In this document: positions 36,276-44,027 of the stretch, piece by piece
How the letters are laid out: every line of letters begins with the position of its first letter
Position numbering within the stretch: the stretch's first letter is position 1
Source: Bacillus xiapuensis
Lineage (GTDB): Bacteria; Bacillota; Bacilli; Bacillales; Domibacillaceae
Length of the DNA stretch: 64,000 nt
NCBI RefSeq assembly: GCF_002797355.1
Contig: NZ_KZ454939.1
Coordinates: 587,328-651,327 of the forward strand
Direction of reading: 5' to 3'
Program-made: the position numbers and the translations under genes
The notes under the pieces: generated by a model
What the model saw: only the letters and a program-made list of their open reading frames with translations
Databases searched by the model: none
What the model was told of the DNA's origin: nothing

Positions 36276-37007
36276 TTAGTGAAACAACTTGTAACTATTG
36301 AAAATTGAGATAAATTGTTTCTTTGAGAGTTTATTAAAGTTTGTGACATTTGCATGCTTCAAGGCTTGTTTGAATTGATTTTTAGTAAAAAGAGTGTGGT
36401 AGTCTTTGCTTACCCATCTATACACAAACGTTTGGTACTTTTTGTAGTCTTTCTTTAAAATCAATGGTTCGTGTCGTTCAAGAAGGATTAATACAGAATC
36501 CACACCTGGCTTAGGATGAAAATACGCTCGCGGTACTTCTTTAAGAATATTTACCTCCATTTCCACCATCAACAACAACCCCAAAGCCCGTTGCAGGTTT
36601 TGCAGTCTTTTCGCAAAACCTTTCTCAACGATAAGGTAGCTATATTTTGCTTGACTTTTAAAAGTGATTTTTTTAACGATATCTGTGCTTATATTAAATG
36701 GAATATTTCCGAATATTGTATAGTTTGTGTTTGCCGGGAAGATGTACTTTAAAATGTCTGTATGGACCACTTTTATGTTCTCAAAAGGATTCACCGCATT
36801 TTGAGTGATTCGGCATAAGTCTTCATCGATTTCTATGGCAGTCACGGATCGACTCATTTTAACTAGTTCTTTAGTAAAATGCCCTTTTCCTGATCCGATC
36901 TCTATCACGTTGTCTTGTTTACAAATATTCGTACGATCCAATAATTCTTTTACATGTTTTTTAGAAGTAATAAAATTTTGCGTGTCTTTTGGATTTTTTC
37001 GGTTCAT
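36276..37007 (-). CDS. erm(A): 23S rRNA adenine N6-methyltransferase, Erm(A)-type
   Basis: The 243-residue protein has exactly the Erm(A) length and closely follows it: [37 protein letters not shown] (SAM-binding), [42 protein letters not shown] and a [13 protein letters not shown] end. The catalytic motif reads NIPF (residues 101-104) where many Erm proteins have NIPY. It methylates A2058 of 23S rRNA, giving macrolide, lincosamide and streptogramin B resistance. A SAAGGAGAAGG site precedes the start inside an attenuator with two leader peptides. Confidence 0.95.
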   Translation of the reverse strand: MNRKNPKDTQNFITSKKHVKELLDRTNICKQDNVIEIGSGKGHFTKELVKMSRSVTAIEIDEDLCRITQNAVNPFENIKVVHTDILKYIFPANTNYTIFGNIPFNISTDIVKKITFKSQAKYSYLIVEKGFAKRLQNLQRALGLLLMVEMEVNILKEVPRAYFHPKPGVDSVLILLERHEPLILKKDYKKYQTFVYRWVSKDYHTLFTKNQFKQALKHANVTNFNKLSKKQFISIFNSYKLFH

Positions 37008-37064
37008 TATAACCTTCTCCTTGCTGGTTATAACGAACTGGTTTTAAAAGTTCATTATAACCAA
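37008..37064 (-). promoter_or_regulatory. erm attenuator stem region
   Basis: On the minus strand, alternating complementary segments GGTTATAATGAAC, GTTCGTTATAACC and GGTTATAATGAACC, plus GTTCATTATCAACC in leader 2, can form alternative hairpins that hide or expose the erm ribosome-binding site. This matches the known translational attenuation of erm(A)/erm(C). Confidence 0.85.
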
Positions 37065-37124
37065 TTATTTTTGATCTGGTTGATAATGAACTTTTTTAAA
37101 GACACATATGGAAAACATACCCAT
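37065..37124 (-). CDS. erm leader peptide 2 (19 residues)
   Basis: An ATG behind AAGGAGATAAAAC encodes MGMFSICVFKKVHYQPDQK. The shape equals the ErmC/ErmA leader (MGxFSIFVI...VHYQPNKK), in which ribosomes stall with a macrolide bound. The stall core here is ICVF instead of IFVI. It lies directly before the attenuator stems. Confidence 0.9.
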   Translation of the reverse strand: MGMFSICVFKKVHYQPDQK

Positions 37125-37150
37125 GTTTTATCTCCTTTCCATTCTTATTA

Positions 37151-37198
37151 TTATGAAAGAGATAATATAAAATCTACTACTGCCATGCTAGCGCACAT
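37151..37198 (-). CDS. erm leader peptide 1 (15 residues)
   Basis: An ATG behind TGGAGGG encodes MCASMAVVDFILSLS. It has the same length and pattern as leader 1 of erm(A) (MCTSIAVV...). Two tandem leaders are the hallmark of erm(A) regulation. Confidence 0.87.
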   Translation of the reverse strand: MCASMAVVDFILSLS

Positions 37199-37232
37199 AT
37201 TTAACCCTCCATAACTTGTTTTTATACAGCTG

Positions 37233-37262
37233 ATCATATCATTTTCGATATCATTTTCGCAA
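37233..37262 (-). promoter_or_regulatory. Candidate erm promoter
   Basis: Minus strand: TTGCGA, an 18-bp spacer and TATGAT, about 35 bp upstream of leader 1. A tandem GAAAATGATAT repeat lies in the spacer and -10 area. Confidence 0.55.
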
Positions 37263-37642
37263 ATTACTCTTGTGAGCTGTTTTCTAATTATCTTTTAAAG
37301 CCATGTATAATTCATATTATAATCAAGTCAAATAGAGGAAAGACCGAATGGGGGATATACTGGTTGAGGTAGAAATTTCATTTTGATAAACGGAGAGGAC
37401 AAAGTGAAACCTCCTTATCGCGGTTTGTCTAGTCAACAATGACGATACGGGAGTTTTGCTTTTTTATAGTGTTTTATATAAAATTATTCAGTTTTTTAGA
37501 GACAATTCCAAGGTACGGGTATGAACCATTACAAAATGAATATGTAATTAATTCCTATAATAAATATTAGTTTTTAAGTCAATTATCCCTAAAGTAAAGG
37601 CGTCCTTGACGTTTACAGCAATTTAACGCCTATAGAATTTAA
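37263..37642. other. Intergenic stretch without a supported gene
   Basis: About 380 AT-rich bases with stops in all frames. I see no recognisable gene fragment or RNA. Confidence 0.55.
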
Positions 37643-37833
37643 GTTACCGGTTTAGTGTTGCTACTCCAACCAATGTATGATCCTCAGCTTTCTATGAATG
37701 GTATAAAGCGAATTGGTGATAAAATTGTAAATGCAAAAACTACTAGTATAGAGTCGGGGCTTAAATCAAAGAAGCAGTAGTAACACATAGAATAGATGGT
37801 GTAAACTATAAACTTATAGTGAAAAAAGACTAG
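37643..37833 (+). pseudogene. Possible polymorphic-toxin C-terminal remnant
   Basis: The frame reads LLQPMYDPQLSMNGIKRIG and NAKTTSIESGLKSKK, meets stops, and resumes in another frame as AVVTHRIDGVNYKLIVKKD before a TAG. Start and upstream domains are absent. The ending followed closely by a small acidic protein gene fits the toxin-then-immunity order of polymorphic toxin loci. The coding character is good; the toxin identity is inference. Confidence 0.5.
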
Positions 37834-37875
37834 GCTGCAAGATTATATCCAGTGAAATAGAAAGCAGGGAGGAAT

Positions 37876-38499
37876 ATGAGTATTAAATTTACAGCTTATG
37901 TCTCCAATATGGAAGCGGGAACATCACATTTATTAACTAATGATCCACATAACGAATTAGATTCCGCATTTGTAACTTCAGAGCGAACAAGATATATACC
38001 AATTACACATCCAGAAGCGGCAAAAGCAGCTCTTAAAACTTGTGAGGAACAAGAAGGACCCGCATTATATATACCTGGATATGTGCAATTAACCATTGAT
38101 GGTATAGACTTCTTTACAGAAGATGATTGGACTACTGACTTGCTAATGACTTGGAGAGATTTTGCGTTGCTTTTAGATGCTGACTATTTAAATAGTATTG
38201 ATGAGAAAGAGGTTATTCTACTTGATAACCAAACTCAGTGTGTTATTACCAAGGTAGGCGATAACATGAAGGTAAAGATTGAAAGGTTTTTAATGCCTGA
38301 AGATGAAACAATTGATTTGGATCAAGTGGAAAATACAATCAGTGAAACACCTTTAGTTTCTAAGGATGAATTTCTCCATGCAATAAAAGAAGAATTAGAA
38401 CATTTCACGAAATTCTTAACGAGCGAAGCTACTTTTAAAGAAGATAGTTCTTATGAGGATATTCTGGAGATTTATAATGAAGAAGCAGGACAAAAATAA
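37876..38499 (+). CDS. Hypothetical acidic protein, candidate immunity protein
   Basis: The 207-residue protein follows GGGAGGAAT and an ATG. It is acidic, soluble and without a signal peptide: SIKFTAYVSNMEAGTSHLLT, DGIDFFTEDDWTTDLLMTWR, then a Glu/Asp-rich helical C-terminus. I do not recognise the family. Its place 43 bp after a toxin-like remnant, its acidity and its size suit an immunity protein that outlived its toxin. Confidence 0.6.
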   Translation: MSIKFTAYVSNMEAGTSHLLTNDPHNELDSAFVTSERTRYIPITHPEAAKAALKTCEEQEGPALYIPGYVQLTIDGIDFFTEDDWTTDLLMTWRDFALLLDADYLNSIDEKEVILLDNQTQCVITKVGDNMKVKIERFLMPEDETIDLDQVENTISETPLVSKDEFLHAIKEELEHFTKFLTSEATFKEDSSYEDILEIYNEEAGQK

Positions 38500-38631
38500 G
38501 AATAGTGCAAGTGCCGATAATATTGATGCAGATTCTCTGGTAGTGTCAATATTTTTGTGTAAATGACATGCCAACCTTTTCTTATAGACCGTCGTGATAT
38601 TGAATTTTATATATTTAATTTGCAAAAATGG

Positions 38632-38675
38632 TTTTAATGTTTTTGGAAGAGATACCCCTTCCAAAAACATTAAAA
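38632..38675. repeat. Perfect 17-bp inverted repeat
   Basis: TTTTAATGTTTTTGGAA and TTCCAAAAACATTAAAA flank a 10-nt loop. It lies next to an IS256-type remnant. It could be a terminator for the gene to the left or an element end. Confidence 0.7.
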
Positions 38676-38699
38676 TTATACGCCTTTCCGTGACTTTGT

Positions 38700-38906
38700 T
38701 TATTCTTTCGATTCAAACATCGCCGTTAGTTCTGCCCGTGCCTGATAGAAGCCGATGTGACAACGAGTGGTAAAGCGCTGGCTGGAGTCTTTGTGCTGAG
38801 ATATGAGAAAGCCTTCTAGTGATTTCTCATTTTGAAACTATTCCTTGTGCTTTGTATATTTCTTAATTTGCTTGTTAAAGGACTCGATTAAATTCATTGA
38901 ATACAT
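38700..38906 (-). pseudogene. IS256-family transposase C-terminal remnant
   Basis: Minus strand: MYSMNLIESFNKQIKKYTKH, a stop, then SLEGFLISQHKDSSQRFTTR and FYQARAELTAMFESKE to a TAA. The SMNLIESFNKQIKK segment is the conserved helix of mutator/IS256 transposases. The rest of the gene is missing. Confidence 0.7.
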
Positions 38907-39106
38907 ACTAGCGCTGTCATCATTTTTTATGAAATAACATAAAAAGTGATGATGAATCAAAATTAAAAGTTTCCAACGATTATCTGTTATGAGCGGGGAA
39001 TTATAAACCGGAATTATTGTTCATTTTAAAGTCGGAGGGGACATTTTTTTGAATATAATAGTTTAAATATCTGCAATTACTAAACACAAATGGAGAGAAA
39101 ATTAAA

Positions 39107-39350
39107 TTGTTATTATTTGCCCCTGTTGGATTAGGCGTCATTATTGGCATTATTATTCTATGGATGACATCAATGTTAAAAAGAAGAACAAACTTCAAAC
39201 TTTCTGTAGTTAGGTTTCATATTACCTATTGTATTATTCTGTGTAGGTATTTTGAAAGTTAGAGGATTTGAAGGCGCGGCGTACGGTATTCTAGCATTAG
39301 TGTTGTTAGTTTTTTCTATTATCGCTTTTTCAAGTTCGAAAAAAAGATAA
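39107..39350 (+). pseudogene. YesK-like membrane protein with frameshift
   Basis: A TTG behind GGAGAG gives LLFAPVGLGVIIGIIILWM, then KRRTNFKLS; a frame change near 39205-39215 continues as LGFILPIVLFCVGILKVRGF and AYGILALVLLVFSIIAFSS. Together this is a three-span YesK-like protein of ~80 residues. As written it is broken. Confidence 0.6.
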
Positions 39351-39398
39351 AAGGGGCTGTTAATAATTTTTTGATGTTCTGCAGCAACAGCCGATAAG

Positions 39399-39848
39399 TC
39401 AAGATTTTATGGGCACGCAGATTTCACAATAAGGATTGTTAATTATATCACCGGTATATTTTTCCATAATAGGTTTATCATCAATTTGATATCCATTGCT
39501 TTGTAGAGATGAAAAAATATCAGCATATGCTTTTTGAATATCTTCTGCGGTGTGTTTGACTTCGTAAATAAGGTATTTTCCGCTGGAGAGTTCACCTTCA
39601 TAAATTGAATCATCCAATTGATAATCCTTTGAAATCACAATAGAAGCATCAAATCTACAATTTTCAGGCAGTGTTGTCTCAGGGTTATCTTGTGGAATTG
39701 CAAATAGAATGGCCGATTTAAGAAGATTTCTATTCTTAGCCCATTTTTTTAACTTCTCCATTACTTCAAAATTTGCACTGCCATAAGGACCAACCCTTCG
39801 TACATAAGCAATGCGATAGTTTGGTAGGGTTTCGACTTTAAACTTCAT
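39399..39848 (-). CDS. GyrI-like small-molecule-binding protein
   Basis: I start at MKFKVETLPNYRIAYVRRVG (39848), behind AAGGAAG on the minus strand; a longer frame to 39908 lacks a site. The 149-residue product is a stand-alone GyrI-like domain: YGSANFEVMEKLKKWAKNRN, CRFDASIVISKDYQLDDSIYEGEL and a KPIMEKYTGDII end. Such domains bind hydrophobic compounds; some inhibit gyrase (SbmC). No DNA-binding domain is present. Confidence 0.8.
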   Translation of the reverse strand: MKFKVETLPNYRIAYVRRVGPYGSANFEVMEKLKKWAKNRNLLKSAILFAIPQDNPETTLPENCRFDASIVISKDYQLDDSIYEGELSSGKYLIYEVKHTAEDIQKAYADIFSSLQSNGYQIDDKPIMEKYTGDIINNPYCEICVPIKS

Positions 39849-40251
39849 AGATTTTCTCTTCCTTTCTTCACTTGTATTTATTTGGTACATTTCGAATGCT
39901 ATCATCATTTAAAAGTAGAATCATTGTAATTTTTAAAATTTATTGTTCAGAAAATCGTCCATAAAGCAGCAGAAGAAAAAATATTCTCCCCTAATGATTA
40001 TAAAGATATTGACTTGATTATCGTTGATGAAATGATCGCTTAAAAGTCGTATCCCGGTCCTAAAGGTAGATTTAGGGCTTTTTTGTGGGAAGAGACAGAA
40101 TCTGCTTATATGTCTGCGGCAAATGGCAAGAGGCTAATGGACTGAACTGAGCTTGATAGGATAGAGGCCGGAAGGAAGAGGAGTGTCAGATCGTTCTTTG
40201 CATTCCCGAATCAGGTGCAGAGTTTTTTTGATGTGATTTGTGAAAAAAGGA

Positions 40252-40282
40252 TTGACTCTCACATAATGGTACTCTTTATGCT
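40252..40282 (+). promoter_or_regulatory. MerR-type promoter with long spacer
   Basis: TTGACT (40252-40257), a 19-bp spacer and TATGCT (40277-40282). MerR-family regulators act on such over-long spacers, so this is probably the self-regulated promoter of the next gene. Confidence 0.65.
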
Positions 40283-40325
40283 GTAAGCGGGCCCTAATTT
40301 AGCGACAAATGAGGTGAATGAATAG

Positions 40326-41144
40326 TTGAAAATCGGTGATTTCTCTAAACTGGCACGAATCAGTATTCGCATGCTTCGGCATTATGATGAAATCGGTTTG
40401 CTTGTACCAAGAAGAACGGATCCATTGACGGGCTATCGTTATTATAGTCCGGAGCAGCTTACGTTAGCGAATCGCATTACAGCATTGCGGGATATGGGGT
40501 TTAGTTTGGCGGTTATGAAAGAAATTCTCACTAATTATTCCGACAAGCAGGCTTTAAAGGAATATTTAGAGCTGCAGGAGAAGCAAATGCGCGAGCAGCA
40601 CCAGCAAATAAAGCGGCGGTTATTACTAATTGAAACGACGATTAAACGTTTGGGAGAGGATGAAGGAATTATGAATTACAATGTTGTTTTGAAAGAATTG
40701 CCGGCAAGATACGTAGTAAGCCTTAGGGATACGATCCCCACTTATGAAATGGAAGGAATGCTCTGGGAACGGATGATGAAGCAAACGGCTCAGCATCACC
40801 TTCAATATGCCAATCCCTGTCTGCCCATGGCGATCTTTCACGATCAGGCCTATAAAGAGAGTGATGTCGATGTAGAGATCCAGATGTCGGTACAGGGGAA
40901 ATATGAGGATAACGGCGATGTTGTTTTCAAGACGGCTGCTCCAATTGAATATGTGTCAACGACATTTAAGGGAAGCTATGAACAAATAGCAGAAGTTAAT
41001 GAAGTCGTGGCGAATTGGGTGGCAGACAACGGCTATGAATTTAATGGGCCAATGTTCAACATATACCACATTGGCCCAGCGACGGAAGACAATCCAGATC
41101 ACTGGTTAACGGAAGTTTGCTACCCGGTGAAAAAGGAAGAGTAG
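40326..41144 (+). CDS. MerR-family regulator with GyrI-like effector domain (BltR/BmrR-like)
   Basis: The gene starts at TTG behind GAGGTGAATG. The 272-residue protein has an N-terminal MerR domain (IGDFSKLARISIRMLRHYDE, GLLVPRRTDPLTGYRYY), a dimerisation helix around 80-115 and a C-terminal GyrI-like domain from about 120 (YNVVLKELPARYVVSLRDTI, PIEYVSTTFKGSYEQI). It resembles BmrR and BltR, multidrug-sensing activators. No efflux gene is adjacent, so targets may be elsewhere. Confidence 0.9.
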   Translation: MKIGDFSKLARISIRMLRHYDEIGLLVPRRTDPLTGYRYYSPEQLTLANRITALRDMGFSLAVMKEILTNYSDKQALKEYLELQEKQMREQHQQIKRRLLLIETTIKRLGEDEGIMNYNVVLKELPARYVVSLRDTIPTYEMEGMLWERMMKQTAQHHLQYANPCLPMAIFHDQAYKESDVDVEIQMSVQGKYEDNGDVVFKTAAPIEYVSTTFKGSYEQIAEVNEVVANWVADNGYEFNGPMFNIYHIGPATEDNPDHWLTEVCYPVKKEE

Positions 41145-41198
41145 AGTGCCGGTTTACTTGCAGGGAGGAGCCTTTTGAGAAGACTCCTCCTTCTTTTT

Positions 41199-41888
41199 TC
41201 ATGAATCCGTACATCTGTATTTAAATTCAGGGGCTGTCTGAATCGAGTAGCCGCTTCTTACCTGACCAGCCCAGTTCTTTAATGCGGATCTCCATGGTAC
41301 GCTTCTAAAAAATTCATCTACCGATACGGAACCTGAGAACCAAACGATTGGAGTGAAGGGAGCAAGCGGGCCTGCGCCTCCCCAAATCCCTCCTGCCTGA
41401 ACGCCGTCTTCAATCACGAGAAGCAAAGGAAGGCCGTACTGGAACCCCATGGAAGGTTCAATCTGCATAAAAGGTGAATAAGGCTCCCCTTGAGGCGTAG
41501 CTCTTACGGGTTTTAGTAAAGCGGCGGCGAGTCCGTAGCTTGAATGAATCATGGTCCGGATATTTTCTAAGGTTGTATTCGGGTATTCTTCCGTATTCGG
41601 CAATGTTCGCGGGAATAAGAGCTCTCTCTTTATTTCTCTGAACATGCGAATCACAAATTGCTGCCGCATAGATAGCGGCGGCCGAGACGGTCCGAGTGTA
41701 AATAGATTTTGGTGGCTAAAGAATACGGGAATTCTGAAAAATTCGGAAGCGGCCTCATTTAAATCCCGTAAGCCTTGCCAATCTTCAGCGAATCGTTCCT
41801 CTTCTTTTTTGATATCCTCTGCATGGTGTTCAGCTTGCTGGTCCGCGCCTTCATCTGTTTCTCGTTTGTCTTTTTTCTTTTCGTCCAT
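41199..41888 (-). CDS. TIR-like domain protein
   Basis: The 229-residue protein has a charged N-terminus (1-45), then a fold resembling bacterial TIR-like domains: IPVFFSHQN (residues 53-61), LENIRTMIHSSYGLAAALL and YSPFMQIEPSMGFQYGLPLL with a candidate catalytic Glu at 144, then LVIEDGVQAGGI. The SPxxxIEPxMxxxxGLP pattern parallels the SxWCxxE site of TIR NADases. Function and fold are inferred; it has no transmembrane segment. Confidence 0.55.
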   Translation of the reverse strand: MDEKKKDKRETDEGADQQAEHHAEDIKKEEERFAEDWQGLRDLNEAASEFFRIPVFFSHQNLFTLGPSRPPLSMRQQFVIRMFREIKRELLFPRTLPNTEEYPNTTLENIRTMIHSSYGLAAALLKPVRATPQGEPYSPFMQIEPSMGFQYGLPLLLVIEDGVQAGGIWGGAGPLAPFTPIVWFSGSVSVDEFFRSVPWRSALKNWAGQVRSGYSIQTAPEFKYRCTDS

Positions 41889-42019
41889 CTTTTGTCACCC
41901 CCATACTCAAACATATGCAGGGAAACAAAGGGGGGAGTGGACAAAAAGCCAGAAAAAGATGGGCGGTGAGCTTTCAGAAAACGGTCCTTTATGGGATCAT
42001 TTACTGATCTTTGCCGCTC

Positions 42020-42430
42020 TTAAAAAGCAGTGCGTTCTTTACCGATCCGGGGATTTATCTCATGCAGCGAAGCGATAAATTGCTGCGCATCCTTTGGAGA
42101 AACAAGCGCCATATTCCGCTCGGAACCATAGATAATTTCAAGTCTATCCATGGATAACGCCCAAGCAGCTGACGGATTTCTAGTCGGGCTAATCTTCTTA
42201 ATATCATTGATGGGAATCTTCTTTTTGTACAGGCCGCTTTGAATGATTAACTCGTTGCCTTGAAGTGTATAACCCGTGGAAAACCATCCCCAAACGAGCA
42301 TAGCAGCTAACGGCACAGTGAAAAACAGTACTCCGTAATCCGCCTTGGCGAGAAGCGGAGCAAAGCAAGCGGCTACACAGCCCCAATGAACCGGATAGAG
42401 CCATCGATCTTTTTTAGATGGGAAATACAA
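42020..42430 (-). CDS. Bacterial PH-domain membrane protein
   Basis: A TTG start at 42430 lies 8 nt after AAGGAG. The 136-residue protein has two N-terminal hydrophobic spans (VHWGCVAACFAPLLA, VLFFTVPLAAMLVWGWF) and a C-terminal PH-like domain (YTLQGNELIIQSGLYKKKIP, RLEIIYGSERNMALVSPKDA), the DUF1200/YyaB-like layout. The role is unknown. Confidence 0.8.
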   Translation of the reverse strand: MYFPSKKDRWLYPVHWGCVAACFAPLLAKADYGVLFFTVPLAAMLVWGWFSTGYTLQGNELIIQSGLYKKKIPINDIKKISPTRNPSAAWALSMDRLEIIYGSERNMALVSPKDAQQFIASLHEINPRIGKERTAF

Positions 42431-42520
42431 AAGATCATCTCCTTGTCAAAATAGATAGAAAACTTCTTGTGATAAAGATACCATAGCCCTTACAGTAAAG
42501 GTAGAGGAGGACGAGAAGAG

Positions 42521-43816
42521 ATGGAGACATGGAAAGAGCGCGATTTGCGAAAGATGCTTTCGACGGGGGGAGCGTCTATCCAATGGCTATTCTTTATGTT
42601 TGCAAATACGGTTGTCGTGCCGGTTTCGGTTGGAGCGGCCTTTGAACTGTCTGGTGCGGAAATCGCCATGACGCTAAGAAGCTCTCTCATTTTAACGGGG
42701 ATTGCCTGTGTGCTGCAAGGAATATGGGGGCACCGATATCCGCTGATGGAAGGGCATTCGGGACTAATGTGGGGACTTCTGTTACATATCAGCACCTCGG
42801 CTTCTGCGCTTGGGATGAGCTATCAGGAGATTGGCGGCGGAATTGCTTCGGGAATGTTAGCTGCCGCCGTTTTTACGGCGGCAGCAGGATGGGCGGGGTG
42901 GGCTTCGCACATTAGAAAAATCTTTACGCCGATGGTGATGAGTGTTTATTTATTTTTACTATCAGTTCAGCTGGTGTTTATTTTCTTTTCAGGGATGATG
43001 AAATTGACGAGCAGCGGTCAGTTGGATATAGCAGTGAGCTTATATTCTGTGGCGATTGTGCTGTTTGTCAGTGCGCTGAAGATCAAGGGGAGAGGCATCA
43101 TTAGCCATTTTTCCATTTTAATCGGCATTGTAGTTGGCTGGGGGCTGTATATGGTTCTGTTTTCTTCGGAAGCAGCGACGTCAGGCGGCAGAGCCGATTT
43201 TCACTGGTTCCCTTTAGGAGCGCCGAATTTGGAATGGGGAATTGTGTTGACAACCTTTGTAGCGGGGGTCATTAATATGAGCAATACGATCGCTTCTGTT
43301 CAGGCGGCGGGTCTTTTGCTGAAAGAGCCGCCTTCTAACGATCAGATGAATCGTTCATTTGCGCTGACTGGCCTGTTCACGGGCGGAGCGGCTTTTCTCG
43401 GGCTCGTTCCGTATGCTCCGTTTACTTCATCAATCGGCTTTCTGGAAAGTACGCGGATGGTCGAGCGGCTGCCGTTTATAATTGGAGGCGTGTTATTTAG
43501 CCTGCTCGGAATTATCCCTGCAGCAGGAGAGCTATTTGCCACACTTCCAATTACGGTGGGAAGTGCAGTGCTATTTGTGGCTTACTTGCAATTGTTTGGG
43601 AGTGCATTGAAATCGCTGGACGGAACGGACTTTCATTCCAACACCATTTTTCGGATTGCCGCTCCTGTTCTCACCGGGATTAGCATTATGATGATGGACC
43701 CTGAGATATTTAGTTCCTTGCCGATATACATTCAGCCCCTCTTCACAAACGGATTGATCATAGGCGTATTATTGTCTGCCGTGCTTGAACGGTTTGTTCG
43801 TTGGGAAGAACAGTAG
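42521..43816 (+). CDS. NCS2-family nucleobase permease (YwdJ-like)
   Basis: The 431-residue protein has about 12 hydrophobic spans and NCS2 features: WLFFMFANTVVVPVSVGAAF, PLMEGHSGLMWGLLLHI and INMSNTIASVQAAGLLLKE. Family members import uracil, xanthine or related bases by proton symport. The substrate cannot be told by eye. An AGAGGAGG site precedes the ATG, and no purine riboswitch is visible upstream. Confidence 0.85.
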   Translation: METWKERDLRKMLSTGGASIQWLFFMFANTVVVPVSVGAAFELSGAEIAMTLRSSLILTGIACVLQGIWGHRYPLMEGHSGLMWGLLLHISTSASALGMSYQEIGGGIASGMLAAAVFTAAAGWAGWASHIRKIFTPMVMSVYLFLLSVQLVFIFFSGMMKLTSSGQLDIAVSLYSVAIVLFVSALKIKGRGIISHFSILIGIVVGWGLYMVLFSSEAATSGGRADFHWFPLGAPNLEWGIVLTTFVAGVINMSNTIASVQAAGLLLKEPPSNDQMNRSFALTGLFTGGAAFLGLVPYAPFTSSIGFLESTRMVERLPFIIGGVLFSLLGIIPAAGELFATLPITVGSAVLFVAYLQLFGSALKSLDGTDFHSNTIFRIAAPVLTGISIMMMDPEIFSSLPIYIQPLFTNGLIIGVLLSAVLERFVRWEEQ

Positions 43817-43895
43817 TTCAGCTATTCACAAGGGATTATGTATCAATTGAGAAACATGGCCCTCAGTTTAACTATTTATCCGCATTATATAGAGT

Positions 43896-43922
43896 GAGCC
43901 TCCAAAACAGGAGGCTTCCTGC
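43896..43922 (+). terminator. Hairpin after permease gene
   Basis: GAGCCTCC pairs with GGAGGCTT across AAAACA, followed by a poor TTCCT tail. Confidence 0.55.
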
Positions 43923-44027
43923 TGCAACGCCTTAGTAACCGGCATCAGGCATGTAGGGCCGTGATCTCCTGCTTAGCCTTCCTTCTCCATGAGGGAGTCG
44001 GTGGCACTTACAGGAGGGAAAAAATGA

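Noticed and set aside
42430..42521. Possible purine riboswitch before the NCS2 permease
   Set aside because: The gap is under 100 bp and shows none of the conserved aptamer segments.
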